This document shows positions 18,901 through 27,024 of a DNA stretch of 32,359 nucleotides, one piece after another (the first letter of the stretch is position 1; each line of letters starts with the position of its first letter). Made by a program: the position numbers and the translations under genes. Source of the stretch: Gammaproteobacteria bacterium (GTDB lineage Bacteria > Pseudomonadota > Gammaproteobacteria > Pseudomonadales > Porticoccaceae); NCBI GenBank assembly GCA_003235325.1, contig QJWQ01000097.1, positions 1-32,359 of the forward strand, given 5' to 3'. The notes under the pieces were generated by a model that was given only the letters and a program-made list of their open reading frames with translations, searched no databases and was not told the origin of the DNA.

Positions 18901-19363
18901 CATGGGGAATGTCCAGATAGGCGGTGGTAAACAGGTACTCCTCACTCTGCTCAGGGGTCGGTGTAAAATCCAGCACTGCATCCAGGCGCTTTCCTTCCAG
19001 GGCCGCCATCAAGCCGTCCCAGGGGCCGGATTTCAGTTGCAGATGGCCGCCGAGACGCCGATTCAGCGCCGCCGCAATATCGGCGCTGATACCCACCGGG
19101 TTGCCGGTGGGATCCAGAAAACTGATGGGTGGCCAGTCCGCCATGATCCCCACCGGGATGTCCGGATGATCATTGAGCCAGGCCTGCTCACCCTCAGTCA
19201 GGGTGACAACCGGGGGTGCGGGTACTGCCGCAGCAATTTCCTGCGCCTGTGCAGTGGACAATCCGGACCAATGACCGACCAGAGGCAGTAAAAGCAGAAG
19301 GGTCAACAGCTTAAGGAGCAGGCGTGCCGGTGTTTGCCGCAAAATCTCAGCCAAACGCGTCAT
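12935..19363 (-). CDS. Giant hybrid sensor histidine kinase (2 SBP, Cache, 3 PAS, HisKA, HATPase, 2 REC, Hpt)
   Basis: A 2142-residue membrane kinase. Order by rough residue: signal or TM segment 12-32; two SBP_bac_3 solute-binding domains (about 55-290 and 295-527), each with the WLNDHP/WLHAHP-type lead-in; TM 546-566; TM 587-606; a periplasmic Cache-like domain (610-912); TM 918-941; three PAS domains ending in DITERK or DISERK (962-1326); HisKA with SHEIRTP (His1355); HATPase with NNAVKF, DTGIG and GGTGLGL; REC1 (Asp1645, IMDWNMPG); REC2 (Asp1791, [11 protein letters not shown]); Hpt with AHSLKG (His1934); and a low-complexity linker with a helical tail. The architecture supports a full His-Asp-His relay, presumably to the HD-GYP regulator downstream. 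The ATG at 19363 is used; an in-frame TTG lies nine bases earlier. Ligands are unknown, though SBP_bac_3 domains often bind amino acids. Confidence 0.95.
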   Translation of the reverse strand: MTRLAEILRQTPARLLLKLLTLLLLLPLVGHWSGLSTAQAQEIAAAVPAPPVVTLTEGEQAWLNDHPDIPVGIMADWPPISFLDPTGNPVGISADIAAALNRRLGGHLQLKSGPWDGLMAALEGKRLDAVLDFTPTPEQSEEYLFTTAYLDIPHVIVGKQGRSDLKTEESLRGKTLALERGFANVGYFRQQQPETRIREYSSTKAALGAVATGEADAYAGNRAVAIYLMQKEVITNLAIYGQLNQPGSVLAMGVRKERPILRDILQKALDSIPEEEKIRILDKWVQVGQVESTADLTGEERAWLHAHPVLRIGIDPSRYPFEYFDEKGKYRGMVADYKSLIELYLGIRLDPQAALSWRQVIRRLGRGELDVVAGMTPTPARRERYLFTDPYIKKTLAVFTQLESPDYKSLNDLAGKVMALPRDTVQWAWVKRDYPLIELLPVDSVDEALKAVATGNADAFLGDVLGATHSVNRQALTNLRVNFESEYRLELAYAVSKNLPELVPILNKALAAIDPETHRRIQEKWQAIKLDNVNNELLSTQVSLTNLLVWFACFLVALLLLIIVYRRLSRGLGSRFFETSKLWRLGLLPVAAFLAFILLVAWLAFARMDSQLRKEMGQTLVTVNQSVNHAMELWLESRIREIYRVAIDDDLIPLVQKLLKLARNTDKIGTSDELQKLREFYRFHTAGMDTLGFFLVAPDRSNLASMRNSDIGSRNLLAERYPELLNRVFSGETLFFPPLQVDVPAADRTSDVAEQVATMFFATPVRDTFGRIIAVLCLRLDPVSEFTPFTRVVRVGESGESYAFDKNARLLTPYRLSHFQAEVPDQFEGDGQLLGLRIADPGGNLLTGYAPFGSRDQWPLTRMAADALAGNSGLDTAGYRDYRGVKVIGAWLWSDKLGIGLATEIDFEEAFAPYHAMRLLVLGALVGITLLALALTAFIVWLGERSRASLELLVDKRTDELSKSEERFRTMVESATDAIFIHDKRGLIRDVNNQACVATGYQREELIGMSIKNLDISAQNQGLEKIWANFEKIKNLSIEGRHRRKDASEFPVEVRLSQYLKDDKVFIMASARDITERKRAEETLRQQERHLRTIIDNLPSSVALKALDGRYLMVNAFFEQATGNRGDDIIGLTDADFLDADMSDEIMSVDREILESGQRRTFEETIPHPDGTVHSYLTTKVPLQDENNTTYCLVVLATDITERKKTEEALQESESQLRTVFESSPVGVVHYDEQGVLINCNQELANILGAPVADLIGFSATDEFIDPEIRAAIQDAVAGKTTSFEGMYTSAVSGKTSFLRMIYNPVDPATCPSEVIGIVEDISERKKLEQEILEAKEKAEEATRAKSDFLANMSHEIRTPMNAIIGMSHLVLQTRLDQMQRNYIEKVNHSAEALLGIINDILDFSKIEAGKLHMEQTEFHLEDVFDNLANLVGLKAGDKGLEFMFDLPSNLPTTLVGDPLRLGQVLVNIGNNAVKFTDRGEIVISVALVEEDDDRVRLNFSVRDTGIGLSREQQGKLFQSFSQADSSTTRKYGGTGLGLVISRRLIEMMDGEIRVESEPGSGSTFHFDVWLGTHRDAFPRTTLTNVKPGELRALVVDDNASAREILCAMLTGFGLRVDSVENGEAALSRLGEAVDTDPYSLVIMDWNMPGLDGIETTRAIQEDNRLGHSLSIIMITAYGREAVIDAAEDVDVSAFLTKPVTRSSLLSAVALSLGIESPTVGRDENRQRGEAADIARLRGARVLLVEDNEVNQELALELLSNNGVEVVVVDNGQQALDTLKRKSDFDGVLMDCQMPVMDGYTATRLLRQQPRFTDLPILAMTANAMAGDRDRVLEAGMNDYIPKPINVKEMFRTMARWISPARPFVSSRRPRVTNLDIPQLRIMDTAAGLARTQGNSIVYLKLLRRFAHTQANFIAEFEAAVDAGDWPLAQRLAHSLKGVAGNIGAVHLQHACQPLEIQAEQQQLQQETLDRVRQLLQRVLTSITALTKADDKSVARSHASARNINSAGTVRAGSVRAKRATISGKSNSGQSAARAWTAENSDLEPDPDLETVPSRENIGVIDGIDPGKEDAATLNQVITRLAELVGDYDTGSQLFLEACAPLLDAAGYTGEVRQITRALDGYDFDAAQAIIATMARSQGMTS

Positions 19364-19747
19364 TGAAATCAAAGCCCTGTGCTTATGATAATCCGCAGCG
19401 AAACACTGAGGATACTCGGGATTGGAGCTGAATGTAGTGGTGAATTATCGGCCATGGATGTCTTGTCTGCTTGAAATACGAAGGTCTACTCCGGTTTCTT
19501 TGCTACCGGTAACAAGCGCCAGCCCTGGCGGCGGGGTTTTAGTGCCCTGGTCATGCCTCCTGATGTCTTGTGCTCCGATCTTATAGTAGGACCGGTGATA
19601 ACGGGTAAAGGTTCTAAGTTCGGATTCACCACTTTAACCAGTTCAAGCGCCGAGGGCTGGGCAGGAATGCAGTGTCGTGACTCGACGTGAGTGTCTGATA
19701 TCGAAGTCGGACATAATAATGGCGGCCGGTAACTATGATCCCATTTA
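19364..19747. other. Divergent intergenic region
   Basis: About 380 bases between the divergent kinase and DUF3592-type genes. It should hold both promoters. No clear -35/-10 pair, operator or RNA gene stood out, and open frames in it have no recognisable content. Confidence 0.4.
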
Positions 19748-21679
19748 ATGATAAAAGGTGCTGATTTGCTGAGTATTACCAGAGCCCTTGCGGGGCTGAT
19801 ATTCGGGTTGGTATTTGCCGGTGGTGGCATCTTGCTGGCGCTGGAAACATCGGTGCCCACCTACCGAACCTGGCAGCAGATGCAGCGGTGGCAACCCGCC
19901 CGGGCGCAATTGCTGGCCGTAGGCGGGCAGGAAAACGAGACCACCGCCAGTTACAACTATCAGTTCGATGACCGCAACTATTCCGGCAACAGGGTTTACG
20001 TCGCCGATTTTAATGACAATATCGGCAGTTACCACCGTGACTTGCAGCAGCATCTGGCCAAACTCTGGCGACAGCAGTTGCCCGTCCGTATCTGGGTAAA
20101 TCCAGCCGATCCCCGGCGGGCAGTCATTGACCGGAATATGCGCTGGGGCCTGTTCACCCTGATGACCGGGTTTTGCCTGGTATTCATCCTGATCGGACTG
20201 GCGGTGGCGATAGCGGTCATACGGGCAGCTCTGTTTCCGGCGGCAAACCCGTTGCCCACCACTGCCCAACTGCGCAGGGAGTGGCGGGAACGACAGGCCG
20301 AACCGGGCTTCCTCCAGAGTTTCATCCGCTTTCGCCGGTATCGCCTGCAGGAACTGCGTCAGCAGGCCCACACGCAGGTCAAAGCCCCGGCGTCGGAGAC
20401 AGACCGCGCAAGGGACTGGCGCCAGCGCAAGGGCTGGCAGACCCGGACGATTCGCTCCAGCGCCCGTTCCGGTGTCGCCTGGATGTGGGCCTTCGCGATT
20501 TTCTGGAATGGCATTTCCGCTCCCATGTTGTTTGCCTTTGAGGAGGAATGGCAGCAGGGTAACCATGCCATTGTGCTGGGATTGTTGTTTCCCCTGGCCG
20601 GCGCCTTCCTGGTGTACCGCGCTGTTCGGGCTACACTCGAGTACCTGCGCTTTGGTGCGGTTGTACTGGATATGGACCCCTGGCCCGGGGCAATTGGTGG
20701 TCACATGGGTGGCACTATCGATATCGGCAAGTGGCTGCCCGAGGGTACTGACCGGCGTCATGTGGAGTTCCGTATCATCCTGGAGTGCGTGTATTCCTCT
20801 GTCTCGGGTTCCGGTAAAAATCGCTCCCGCCAGGAGGATATCCGCTGGGCGGAACAGGGTGCGATGCAGCCGGAACGCTCGCCGAAGGGCATGCGGCTGC
20901 GTTTTCGGTTTGATCTGCCGGATAATCTGCCGGAAGCCGATATTGCACAGAATGGTGATTACCATTTTTGGCGCCTGCGGGTGACAGGCCATTTACCCGG
21001 TATCGACCTGCGCCGTGAGTTCAATATCCCGGTCTTCCGCACCGGCGCCCGTTCCCGCTTCGTCGGCAACGATCTCAGTGCCACGGCCCGCGAGCAACGC
21101 CGACAGCAGGCCGAGTCGACCCGGCAGGCTATCGAATCGGGAAGGTTCGATCTGGCCGGCCTGAGCCAATTGGTCAACATTGAAAAGCAGGGCGGGGTAT
21201 TGATACTTCACTTTCCCATGTTCCGCAACCGTGTTCTGACCCTGATTTGTCTGGTTTTTGCCGGCAGCTTTGGTTTTGCCGCCTGGGCTATCCTCACCGG
21301 CTTTAGCGGGGCAGGACTATGGCGGGCGGCTGCGATCCTGTTTGCTGTGCCCTTTGGTCTGGTCGCCCTGATTGCCGCCGTCGCGGCCACCTATCTGCCG
21401 TTCAACAATCTCAGGGTTCGGCTCGGTGCCGATGGTATCTCTGCCCGGAGAAATCTTCTGTTTGTCCCTGTGTTTAAGCGAAGCCTGCCCCGATCGGCAA
21501 TCAATCGCCTGACTCTCAAGCGTTCCGGCAGTCGCGGCCAGGGAGTAGACCGGGTGGAACAGTTTCGCATCCTGGTACACGACCGGGGCGGCAAAACCAC
21601 GACCATTGCCGAAGACATCGAGGGCGAGCCACTGGCCAGACAATTTCGCGATTATCTGGCGGGCCGATTGGGTGTCTGA
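19748..21679 (+). CDS. Large membrane protein with DUF3592-like domain
   Basis: A 643-residue inner-membrane protein. Seen: TM 11-33, then a beta-rich loop with YNYQFDDRNYSGNRVYV and VRIWVNPADPRRAVIDR, the typical DUF3592 pattern, then TM 134-160. After a charged segment come TMs at about 243-262 and 274-291, a long soluble domain (about 300-490), a hydrophobic pair at 495-517 and 524-548, and a C-terminal soluble tail with NLRVRLGADGISARRNLLFVPVF. The latter half resembles large conserved gammaproteobacterial membrane proteins of unknown function. The ATG at 19748 has a poor ribosome binding site. A TTG at 19766, preceded by AAAGGTG, is a credible alternative start giving an N-terminus just before TM1. 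Function unknown. Confidence 0.85.
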   Translation: MIKGADLLSITRALAGLIFGLVFAGGGILLALETSVPTYRTWQQMQRWQPARAQLLAVGGQENETTASYNYQFDDRNYSGNRVYVADFNDNIGSYHRDLQQHLAKLWRQQLPVRIWVNPADPRRAVIDRNMRWGLFTLMTGFCLVFILIGLAVAIAVIRAALFPAANPLPTTAQLRREWRERQAEPGFLQSFIRFRRYRLQELRQQAHTQVKAPASETDRARDWRQRKGWQTRTIRSSARSGVAWMWAFAIFWNGISAPMLFAFEEEWQQGNHAIVLGLLFPLAGAFLVYRAVRATLEYLRFGAVVLDMDPWPGAIGGHMGGTIDIGKWLPEGTDRRHVEFRIILECVYSSVSGSGKNRSRQEDIRWAEQGAMQPERSPKGMRLRFRFDLPDNLPEADIAQNGDYHFWRLRVTGHLPGIDLRREFNIPVFRTGARSRFVGNDLSATAREQRRQQAESTRQAIESGRFDLAGLSQLVNIEKQGGVLILHFPMFRNRVLTLICLVFAGSFGFAAWAILTGFSGAGLWRAAAILFAVPFGLVALIAAVAATYLPFNNLRVRLGADGISARRNLLFVPVFKRSLPRSAINRLTLKRSGSRGQGVDRVEQFRILVHDRGGKTTTIAEDIEGEPLARQFRDYLAGRLGV

Positions 21680-21693
21680 AGTCTGAGCAGCCG

Positions 21694-22647
21694 TTAGCTG
21701 TCGTCCAAATGAATTTTGGTACTGAACATCAGCCCCCGCTGCCCTTCCAAAAGGCGGTCGCCGTAACCTACGGAGAACTGCAGATCGTGTTCGGGGTGCC
21801 AGTTCAACGTACCGCTGCTGATATATTCCTTCTGATAAAACTGATCGTTCTCGGCGCGATCCAGGCGAAGGTTAACGGAATAGCGTTCGTTGGGTGACCA
21901 GAGCAAACCGGCACCGTAAGAGGCTTCATTAAACTGCTTTTTCTCGGGTTCCAGGTCCAGACTCTTGTCGGCCATCGTGCCAGATAACTCCAGATGCAGT
22001 TCGGGCCCCAGTCGGTATTGGGACCGGAGTTCCACTCGCGCCACATCCTCGCTAAAGATCGAATATGAACTCGAATCCAGGTAGCTGCCCTGCCAGGTCA
22101 GCCGGCCACCGACCAGGTCACCATTGAGCCCCAGGGAATATTCCCGCCGCTGGCTGGCCAACTCGGCACTGGGGGGCTTGTCCACCAGATAGCTGTATCT
22201 CATATTGAGTTCAGCAAAGTCGTACAGTGACTTTGAAACGGCGGGTTGGATGGTGTAACTGAAGCTGTTGTTTTCGACCAGCATCCGGCTGCTGGTGGTA
22301 ATGGCGGCATTTGCCCCCAGCAGGTCATTAATCAGAGCGCTACGCAGTGAGCCATTGATCAACTGGGCCATATCGCCTTCGGCACTGTTGTTGACATTGC
22401 TCAGCATGCCCTTCAGGTTGTAATCAAGGGAAAAATCCACCAGTTCGTGCCTGAGTTGAAGGCCAACGCCGGAATCGAAACCGGCGGCATTGAGCTGGCT
22501 ATCTTCGGTCGATTCGAAATAACTGGCGAAAGGTCTGGCATCCAGGCTGTAGCTAATGAGTGAATCGCCATCGGCCGCCATCGAACCGCCGGGGAAAAAC
22601 TGCGCGTGTCCACAAAGTGCCGCAGTGAAAAAATGCCTGAATTTCAC
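21694..22647 (-). CDS. Outer-membrane beta-barrel protein, TIGR03016-like
   Basis: A 317-residue protein. With a GTG start at 22647 it begins MKFRHFFTAALCG, a signal peptide likely cleaved after SMA and before ADGD. AAAGGA lies about ten bases upstream. The frame is open to 22728, but that extension is charged and unlikely. The mature part is a run of amphipathic strands with alternating hydrophobic and polar residues and aromatic ends (YSYLVDKPPSAEL, REYSLGLNGDLVGGRLTWQGSYLDSS, ARVELRSQYRLGPELHLELSG, ASYGAGLLWSPNERYSVNLRLDRAE, LQFSVGYGDRLLEGQRGLMFSTKIH). This resembles the PEP-CTERM-associated outer-membrane proteins (TIGR03016), although no PEP-CTERM genes are in the window. A structural, pore or secretion role cannot be told apart from sequence. 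Confidence 0.75.
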   Translation of the reverse strand: MKFRHFFTAALCGHAQFFPGGSMAADGDSLISYSLDARPFASYFESTEDSQLNAAGFDSGVGLQLRHELVDFSLDYNLKGMLSNVNNSAEGDMAQLINGSLRSALINDLLGANAAITTSSRMLVENNSFSYTIQPAVSKSLYDFAELNMRYSYLVDKPPSAELASQRREYSLGLNGDLVGGRLTWQGSYLDSSSYSIFSEDVARVELRSQYRLGPELHLELSGTMADKSLDLEPEKKQFNEASYGAGLLWSPNERYSVNLRLDRAENDQFYQKEYISSGTLNWHPEHDLQFSVGYGDRLLEGQRGLMFSTKIHLDDS

Positions 22648-22802
22648 GATTTTTAGATCCTTTAACTTCTTTTTCAGTTGCCGGCCCTCCGGCAGAGTGG
22701 ACACCTGGCCGGATGGACTGGAATACATTCTTCAGAGTAAATGCCAACGATGAGGCAATAAATTACGGTTTGCATTTCAATCGGTTAGCCCCGATGGTGG
22801 AA

Positions 22803-22830
22803 AGTATACAGAAATTGTATTACAAATCAA
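22803..22830 (-). promoter_or_regulatory. Predicted sigma-70 promoter for the beta-barrel gene
   Basis: On the minus strand TTGATT (22830-22825) and TATACT (22808-22803) are separated by 16 bases in a locally AT-rich stretch. It points toward the barrel gene, with a leader of about 150 bases. The -10 box differs from TATAAT at one position and the -35 box from TTGACA at two. Not confirmed by anything else. Confidence 0.4.
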
Positions 22831-22976
22831 TGCAAAAATTGGATTCAGCCGGATTTTGACAAGGGCTACCTATGGAGCCGGACCGGATGTGGCCTGATAC
22901 CCTCTAAGCTTTATCCCGCCGATCGAATCGTCGGGACCGAACTTTGAGGGCTGGTCAATTATTGAGAAGGCGACGT

Positions 22977-23468
22977 TCAGCCACCTGTCTTCTCCCGCCG
23001 GAAGCCCCGGTGAGCCGACCACCCGAGCCACAGGAACAGAGCCAGCACCAGGGCCTGCGTCAGCGCAAAGGGCGCCTCAGTTTGAGTCGGCGCCAACTGT
23101 GCGAGCGGAGGCGTCTTGACGAAGAGTTGCACGATCAGAACGAAGACATTGAGATAGAGCGCCGTCACGGCGGTGATCAGGTACGTGGTTCGCCAACCTC
23201 CCGCCAGGTGTTTCCAATATCGCGCTGCGACACAGACAGCCAGCACCGCCAGCGAGAGGGCGCCCACCATGTGTGACGGCAGCAGTTTGGTAAACGGAAA
23301 ACCGAAGCCGGTGACGCTGGTGAGAATGGTGCTGACGAGGAAAAATGCGGTCCAGCCCTGCAGCCGGGCACCGGCAATGAGCCCGCCGACGACAACAGCG
23401 CCTGTAATGATTCCGAGTACGCTGAGAACGACATGAAGCAAGGTGAACATCGGCAGATCAAGGATCAT
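22977..23468 (-). CDS. Five-TM membrane protein, unknown function
   Basis: A 163-residue hydrophobic protein with predicted membrane segments at about 8-33, 40-56, 66-84, 95-116 and 136-151, and a basic C-terminus (HRGFRREKTGG) that suggests a cytoplasmic tail. No cofactor or catalytic motif stands out. The ATG at 23468 is well supported by AGGAGG six bases upstream; the open frame beyond it (to 23567) is not needed. It is divergent from the split-barrel gene pair, with the degenerate tandem repeat in between. It could be a small transport or respiratory accessory protein, but I do not recognise the family. Confidence 0.8.
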   Translation of the reverse strand: MILDLPMFTLLHVVLSVLGIITGAVVVGGLIAGARLQGWTAFFLVSTILTSVTGFGFPFTKLLPSHMVGALSLAVLAVCVAARYWKHLAGGWRTTYLITAVTALYLNVFVLIVQLFVKTPPLAQLAPTQTEAPFALTQALVLALFLWLGWSAHRGFRREKTGG

Positions 23469-23560
23469 GGCATTCCTCCTGGACAGCCAACGAACTTGAG
23501 AGTCCGAGTTTACTACAGCAGAGCCGGTTTCGCCTGTTGCCTTTCGGGCCGCCCTTAAGG

Positions 23561-23651
23561 GGGACAATCAAGGCAGTTCGGGCTAATCAACCCTGGTTAA
23601 TCAAGTCTGGCTAAACAACTCGGGGTAATGAAAGTCGGGGTAATCGAACCG
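23561..23651. repeat. Degenerate tandem repeat, about six units of 14-15 bp
   Basis: Successive units read GGCTAATCAACCCT (23581), GGTTAATCAAGTCT (23595), GGCTAAACAACTCG (23609), GGGTAATGAAAGTCG (23623) and GGGTAATCGAACCG (23638). They are preceded by a looser GGGACAATCAA unit at 23561. The shared core is GG-N-TAATCAA plus a C/T-rich spacer. The units are contiguous and non-coding. They lie between the divergent genes at 22977-23468 and 23796-24299, near where promoters should be. They may be a regulator-binding array or a simple tandem expansion. Confidence 0.65.
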
Positions 23652-23795
23652 GGCACTGCTATGAGCTGATTATCGGGCTGTCCGATACCTGTTCCGGACG
23701 AACCCCCGGATGCAAACCGGAGATTTCAATCTTGCGGTCGACTGGACTAGAATTACGCCAATCCCCCTGTATTCATTCCTCCCTCCGGCACCTTC

Positions 23796-24299
23796 ATGAC
23801 TGCAATACTGACTGATCCACCGCTTCTGGATACCAGCCGGGCGGCGTTCCTGCTGGAGCCGGTAGCGATCAATGTCGCCTCCCACGACGCCGGGTTTACC
23901 CCCTCGATTGCCCGCGCCCACGGCTGCCGGATCAGTGCCGACCGGCGACAGGTCACCCTGTTCCTGTCGGTCTTGCGTTCCCGGGTGCTGTTGCGCGACC
24001 TGCGCGCCGGCGCCCCGATCGCAGCGGTATTTGCCCGCCCTATTAATCACCGGTCGATGCAGTTGAAGGCCCCGGTTGCCGAGATAGTGCCCCTGTCGCC
24101 GGGGGACGAGCAACTCATGGCGGCCTACGCCGAGGCCTTCGCCGCTGAACTTTCCGGGCTCGGGGACGGGGAGAACTTTAGCAGGGCCATGGTGATGGCC
24201 GTCGGCGACGAGGCGGTGGCGGTGACTTTCACGCCCACCCGGATGTTCGAACAGACGCCCGGGCCCGCCGCCGGGCAGCCCCTGGAGTCCGGAACTTGA
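23796..24299 (+). CDS. FMN-binding split-barrel (pyridoxamine-phosphate-oxidase-like) protein
   Basis: A 167-residue single-domain protein. Seen: NVASHDAGFTPSIARAHGCRI followed by strand ADRRQVTLFLS, VLRDLRAGAPIAAVFARP (approximate) and an INHRSMQLKAPVAEI strand, the pattern of small split-barrel flavoproteins related to pyridoxamine 5'-phosphate oxidase. Members bind FMN, F420 or heme, and the substrate cannot be read. The C-terminal third has DEQLMAAYAEAFAAELSGLG and VAVTFTPTRMFEQTPGP. The ribosome binding site before the ATG is poor. Its TGA overlaps the TTG start of the next gene by four bases, so the two are almost surely coupled and act together. Confidence 0.75.
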   Translation: MTAILTDPPLLDTSRAAFLLEPVAINVASHDAGFTPSIARAHGCRISADRRQVTLFLSVLRSRVLLRDLRAGAPIAAVFARPINHRSMQLKAPVAEIVPLSPGDEQLMAAYAEAFAAELSGLGDGENFSRAMVMAVGDEAVAVTFTPTRMFEQTPGPAAGQPLESGT

Positions 24300-25651
24300 C
24301 GCCTTCCCTCGGCTCCCTGCGTTCCTGCTTCGAGGGCGCTGTTCCCTCCGCCATTGCCACCTGCGGTGCCGACGGCATGCCCAATGTCACCTACGTGTCG
24401 CAGGTGCATTATGTGGACGAGCACCACGTGGCCCTTTCCTACCAGTTTTTCAACAAAACCCGGGACAACGTGCTCGACAATGGCCGGGCCACGGTACAGG
24501 TGGTCGATCCGGACGCCGCTGGTCACTACCGACTCTACCTGCAATACCTGCGCACCGAGACGGAAGGGCCGCTGTTCGAGAACATGAAGGCCAAGCTGGC
24601 CGCAATTGCTTCCCACACCGGCATGAGCAAGGTGTTCAGGCTGCTGGGCTCCGACATTTACCGGGTGCAGCGTATCGAGGTGGTGCCGGGCAATCTGCCG
24701 TCGCAGTCGCCACTGCGGGACAACTTGCTGTCGGGGCTGCGCGCCTGCCTCGCCGACATGGCGCTGAGCGCCGATTTGGCCCACCTGCTCGACGCCACCC
24801 TGGCGGGACTGGAAAGCCGCTGGAACATTCGCCATTCCCTGTTGCTCATGTTCGATCCGGATCGCTGCTGCCTGTACACGGTGGCGAGCCGCGGTTACGA
24901 CCGCTCCGGCGTCGGATCCGAAATTTGCCTGGGTGAGGGTATCATCGGTGTTGCCGCCAGAGAGCAGACACCGATACGCATCGGTCATGCGGTACAGGAA
25001 TACCGCTATGGCGAGGCCGCCCGCCGAAGCTTTGCCAGGAGCGGCGCGGATCAGGTACTCGACACGGAGATTCCCTTTCCCGGGCTGCCCGACGCCGGCA
25101 GTCAACTGGCTGTACCCCTGGTGCTGGGACGGCGCCTGCTGGGCGTGCTCTACGTGGAGAGCACCCAGGAAAAGCGTTTTTCCTACGATGACGAAGATGC
25201 CCTGGTGGTGCTCGCGGGGCAATTGGCGCAGCAGATCGAGCTGCTTTCGCTGGCCACCGAAAATCCCGCCGAGCGTCCTGGATCAAAGGGCGTCGGTGCA
25301 ATCCGCCCGGTGGTTCGGGGTGCAGCCGTTGCCGTCCGGTTTTTTGCCCACAATCACAGCCTGTTCGTCGACAACGAGTACCTGATCAAGGGAGTGGCCG
25401 GCGCCATTGCCTGGAAATTGCTGCGGGAACACGCCGCCAGCGGTCGCACCGAGTTCACCAACCGGGAACTGCGTCTCGACGCCTCGCTGCAGTTGCCGGA
25501 CGTGACTGAGAACCTGGAGGCGCGCCTGATCCTGCTGCAGCGCCGGCTGGCCGAACGCTGCCCCGCCATTGCGATCCACAAGACCGGGCGGGGTCGCTTT
25601 CGTCTCGACATCAGCCGGCCGTTGCAACTTGAGGCGGCAACGGCCGGTTAA
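24296..25651 (+). CDS. Split-barrel flavin domain + GAF + C-terminal winged-helix-like protein
   Basis: A 451-residue multidomain protein starting at a TTG inside the previous stop. Region 1-140: split-barrel, with PSAIATCGADGMPNVTYVSQVHYVDEHHVALSYQ-type strands and the FFNKTRDNVLDNGRATVQV FMN-site pattern. Region about 155-318: GAF, with SLLLMFDPDRCCLYTVASRGY, GEGIIGVAAREQTPIRIGH, QLAVPLVLGRRLLGVLYVES and FSYDDEDALVVLAGQLA. Region about 340-445: a C-terminal unit with LFVDNEYLIKGVAGAIAWKLL, GRTEFTNRELRLD and LEARLILLQRRLAERCPAIAIHKTGRGRFRLD, which looks like a winged helix used by some signalling proteins. The layout suggests a flavin- or redox-sensing regulator. Repeat unit 1 begins at the base after the stop codon. 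Confidence 0.8.
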   Translation: MTPSLGSLRSCFEGAVPSAIATCGADGMPNVTYVSQVHYVDEHHVALSYQFFNKTRDNVLDNGRATVQVVDPDAAGHYRLYLQYLRTETEGPLFENMKAKLAAIASHTGMSKVFRLLGSDIYRVQRIEVVPGNLPSQSPLRDNLLSGLRACLADMALSADLAHLLDATLAGLESRWNIRHSLLLMFDPDRCCLYTVASRGYDRSGVGSEICLGEGIIGVAAREQTPIRIGHAVQEYRYGEAARRSFARSGADQVLDTEIPFPGLPDAGSQLAVPLVLGRRLLGVLYVESTQEKRFSYDDEDALVVLAGQLAQQIELLSLATENPAERPGSKGVGAIRPVVRGAAVAVRFFAHNHSLFVDNEYLIKGVAGAIAWKLLREHAASGRTEFTNRELRLDASLQLPDVTENLEARLILLQRRLAERCPAIAIHKTGRGRFRLDISRPLQLEAATAG

Positions 25652-25813
25652 GGGTTAATGCGGTACATGGACGTACCGCCATTGGTCGTAGGCCAATGCA
25701 AGCGATTAAAATACAAGGAACTCTTGAATAAAAGAAAGTCGCACAGTTCCGCCAGTACTTTAAGGGCGCGCAGCTAAATGGGCAGGATGCCTGTTTAGCT
25801 GCCGGGTTATTAA
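25652..25813 (+). repeat. Structured repeat element, unit 1
   Basis: First of three copies of a multi-hairpin element. Stems on the plus strand: H1 GCGGTAC/GTACCGC; H2 CATTGGTC/GGCCAATG with one G-T wobble and loop GTA; H3 GGAACT/AGTTCC around a 22-base loop; H4 GCAGCTAAATGGGCA pairing with TGCCTGTTTAGCTGC over 15 bp (two wobbles) around a GGA loop. It starts directly after the TAA of the preceding gene and its end (GGGTTATTAA) runs into the lead-in of unit 2. Confidence 0.9.
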
Positions 25814-25830
25814 CCCCAAGCCTTTACGCA

Positions 25831-25970
25831 GGGTTATTGCGGTACATGGATGTGCCGCCATTGGCCGCAGGCCAATGCAAGCCATTAAAATACAAGGAAC
25901 TTCGCACAGTTCCGCCAGTATTTTTAGGGCGCGCAGCTAAATGGGCAGGATGCCTATTTAGCTGCCGGGT
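25831..25970 (+). repeat. Structured repeat element, unit 2
   Basis: Direct repeat of unit 1 with changes that keep pairing. H1 has A to G giving a T-G wobble. H2 has TC to CC, making a perfect 8-bp stem. H4 has G to A, turning a wobble into T-A. A 16-base stretch in the H3 loop of unit 1 is missing, leaving GGAACT-TCGCAC-AGTTCC inside an outer AAAATAC/GTATTTT stem. It is preceded by an AACCC...GGGTT lead-in hairpin (25811-25835). It ends about 15 bases after the E1-beta stop codon. Confidence 0.9.
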
Positions 25971-25984
25971 AGATAGTATCCAGG

Positions 25985-27004
25985 CTACAGGGCCAGCAGG
26001 CCTTCCTCGACCGCCGATACCGGCGTTTGTCGGCCGCCGCGCAGCAGATCGACCGCCGCTCGTACCACCGCCTCGGCCCGGGGCACCGCCGCCTGTTCCA
26101 GCACTGCCGATGAGGCAGCCGGCGCATCCGGCCCGGTCAGGCGCACCACAGGCGCCCGCAGGGCATCGAAGGCCCGGGTCGCCGCCAGCGCTGCAATCTC
26201 GGCGGCAATGCCACAGAGACCGCTGGCCTCATGGACGACGATCAGGCGCCCGGTCTTGCGCACGGACTTCAGCACTGCCTGTTCATCCAGCGGTTTCAGA
26301 CTGCGCAGGTCGATAACCTCGGCGGCTATCCGCTGCCGTGCCAGTTGCTCTGCCGCCTCCAGGCAGACGGCGACGGTCTTGGCGTAGCTCACCAGGGTCA
26401 CATCGGTACCCGGGCGCCGCACCGCGGCTTTGCCCAGCGGCACCAGGTGATCGCCGTCATCCGTGCCTTCTGCCACCTCGCCGGTCTGGTAGAGCAGTGC
26501 CATGTCGGCAAAGAACAGCACCGGGTTGGGGTCGCGGATGGCCGCCTTGAGCAGGCCGCGAAAATCGGCCGGTTCCGAAGGCATCACCACCCTGAGGCCG
26601 GGGGCGTGGACGAACATCGCCTCCAGGTTGTGGTTGTGCTGAGCACCGACGTTCCAGCCGCTGCCAGTCATAGCCAGCGCCACCAGCGGGAATTCGAACT
26701 GGCCACCGGACATGAAACGCAGCTTGCCGGCGCTGTTGACCAGCGCGTCCATGGCGTAGGTCAGAAACGGCGCGAACAACAGATCGATAACCGGCCGCAG
26801 GCCGCTGGCCGCGGCACCGGCGGCGGTGCCGGCAATGATGGCTTCCGCCAGGGGCGTGTTGCGCACCCGCTCGGAGCCAAAGTCCCGTACCAGGTCGTTA
26901 TTTTTGGTGGCCACGCCCTCACCCAGCAGCAGCACCCGTGGGTCCCGCTGCATTTCCTCGCGGAGTGCGAGGTGCATGGCCTGTTCAGCAGTCATCTGTG
27001 TCAT
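25985..27004 (-). CDS. TPP-dependent 2-oxoacid/acetoin dehydrogenase E1 component, beta subunit
   Basis: A 339-residue protein of normal E1-beta length. Seen: the N-terminal MTAEQAMHLALREEMQRDPRVLLLGEGV, RVRNTPLAEAIIAGTAAGAAASGLRPV, FLTYAMDALVNSAGKLRFMSGGQF, the HNHNLEAMFVHAPGLRVVMPSEP loop, and a C-terminal transketolase-like domain with VTLVSYAKTV, VIDLRSLKPLD and LIVVHEAS. With the alpha subunit it forms the decarboxylating heterotetramer that passes an acyl group to a lipoyl E2. GGGAGA precedes the ATG by about eight bases. It is downstream of E1-alpha with a 20-base gap. No E2 or E3 is present, so pyruvate, branched-chain and acetoin substrates remain possible. Confidence 0.93.
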   Translation of the reverse strand: MTQMTAEQAMHLALREEMQRDPRVLLLGEGVATKNNDLVRDFGSERVRNTPLAEAIIAGTAAGAAASGLRPVIDLLFAPFLTYAMDALVNSAGKLRFMSGGQFEFPLVALAMTGSGWNVGAQHNHNLEAMFVHAPGLRVVMPSEPADFRGLLKAAIRDPNPVLFFADMALLYQTGEVAEGTDDGDHLVPLGKAAVRRPGTDVTLVSYAKTVAVCLEAAEQLARQRIAAEVIDLRSLKPLDEQAVLKSVRKTGRLIVVHEASGLCGIAAEIAALAATRAFDALRAPVVRLTGPDAPAASSAVLEQAAVPRAEAVVRAAVDLLRGGRQTPVSAVEEGLLAL

Positions 27005-27024
27005 AAAAGGTCTCCCGTATTCAA

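Noticed and set aside
19745-20992. 415-codon minus-strand open frame opposite the DUF3592-like gene
   Set aside because: The plus strand carries membrane segments and family motifs. The minus-strand product is Gln/Pro/Gly-rich with no domain.
23561-23651. Could the tandem units be a CRISPR array?
   Set aside because: Units are contiguous, 14-15 bp and degenerate, with no spacers and no cas genes.
24125-25222. 365-codon minus-strand open frame opposite the split-barrel/GAF genes
   Set aside because: The GAF and split-barrel motifs are on the plus strand. The antisense product is His/Gln-rich and shadow-like.
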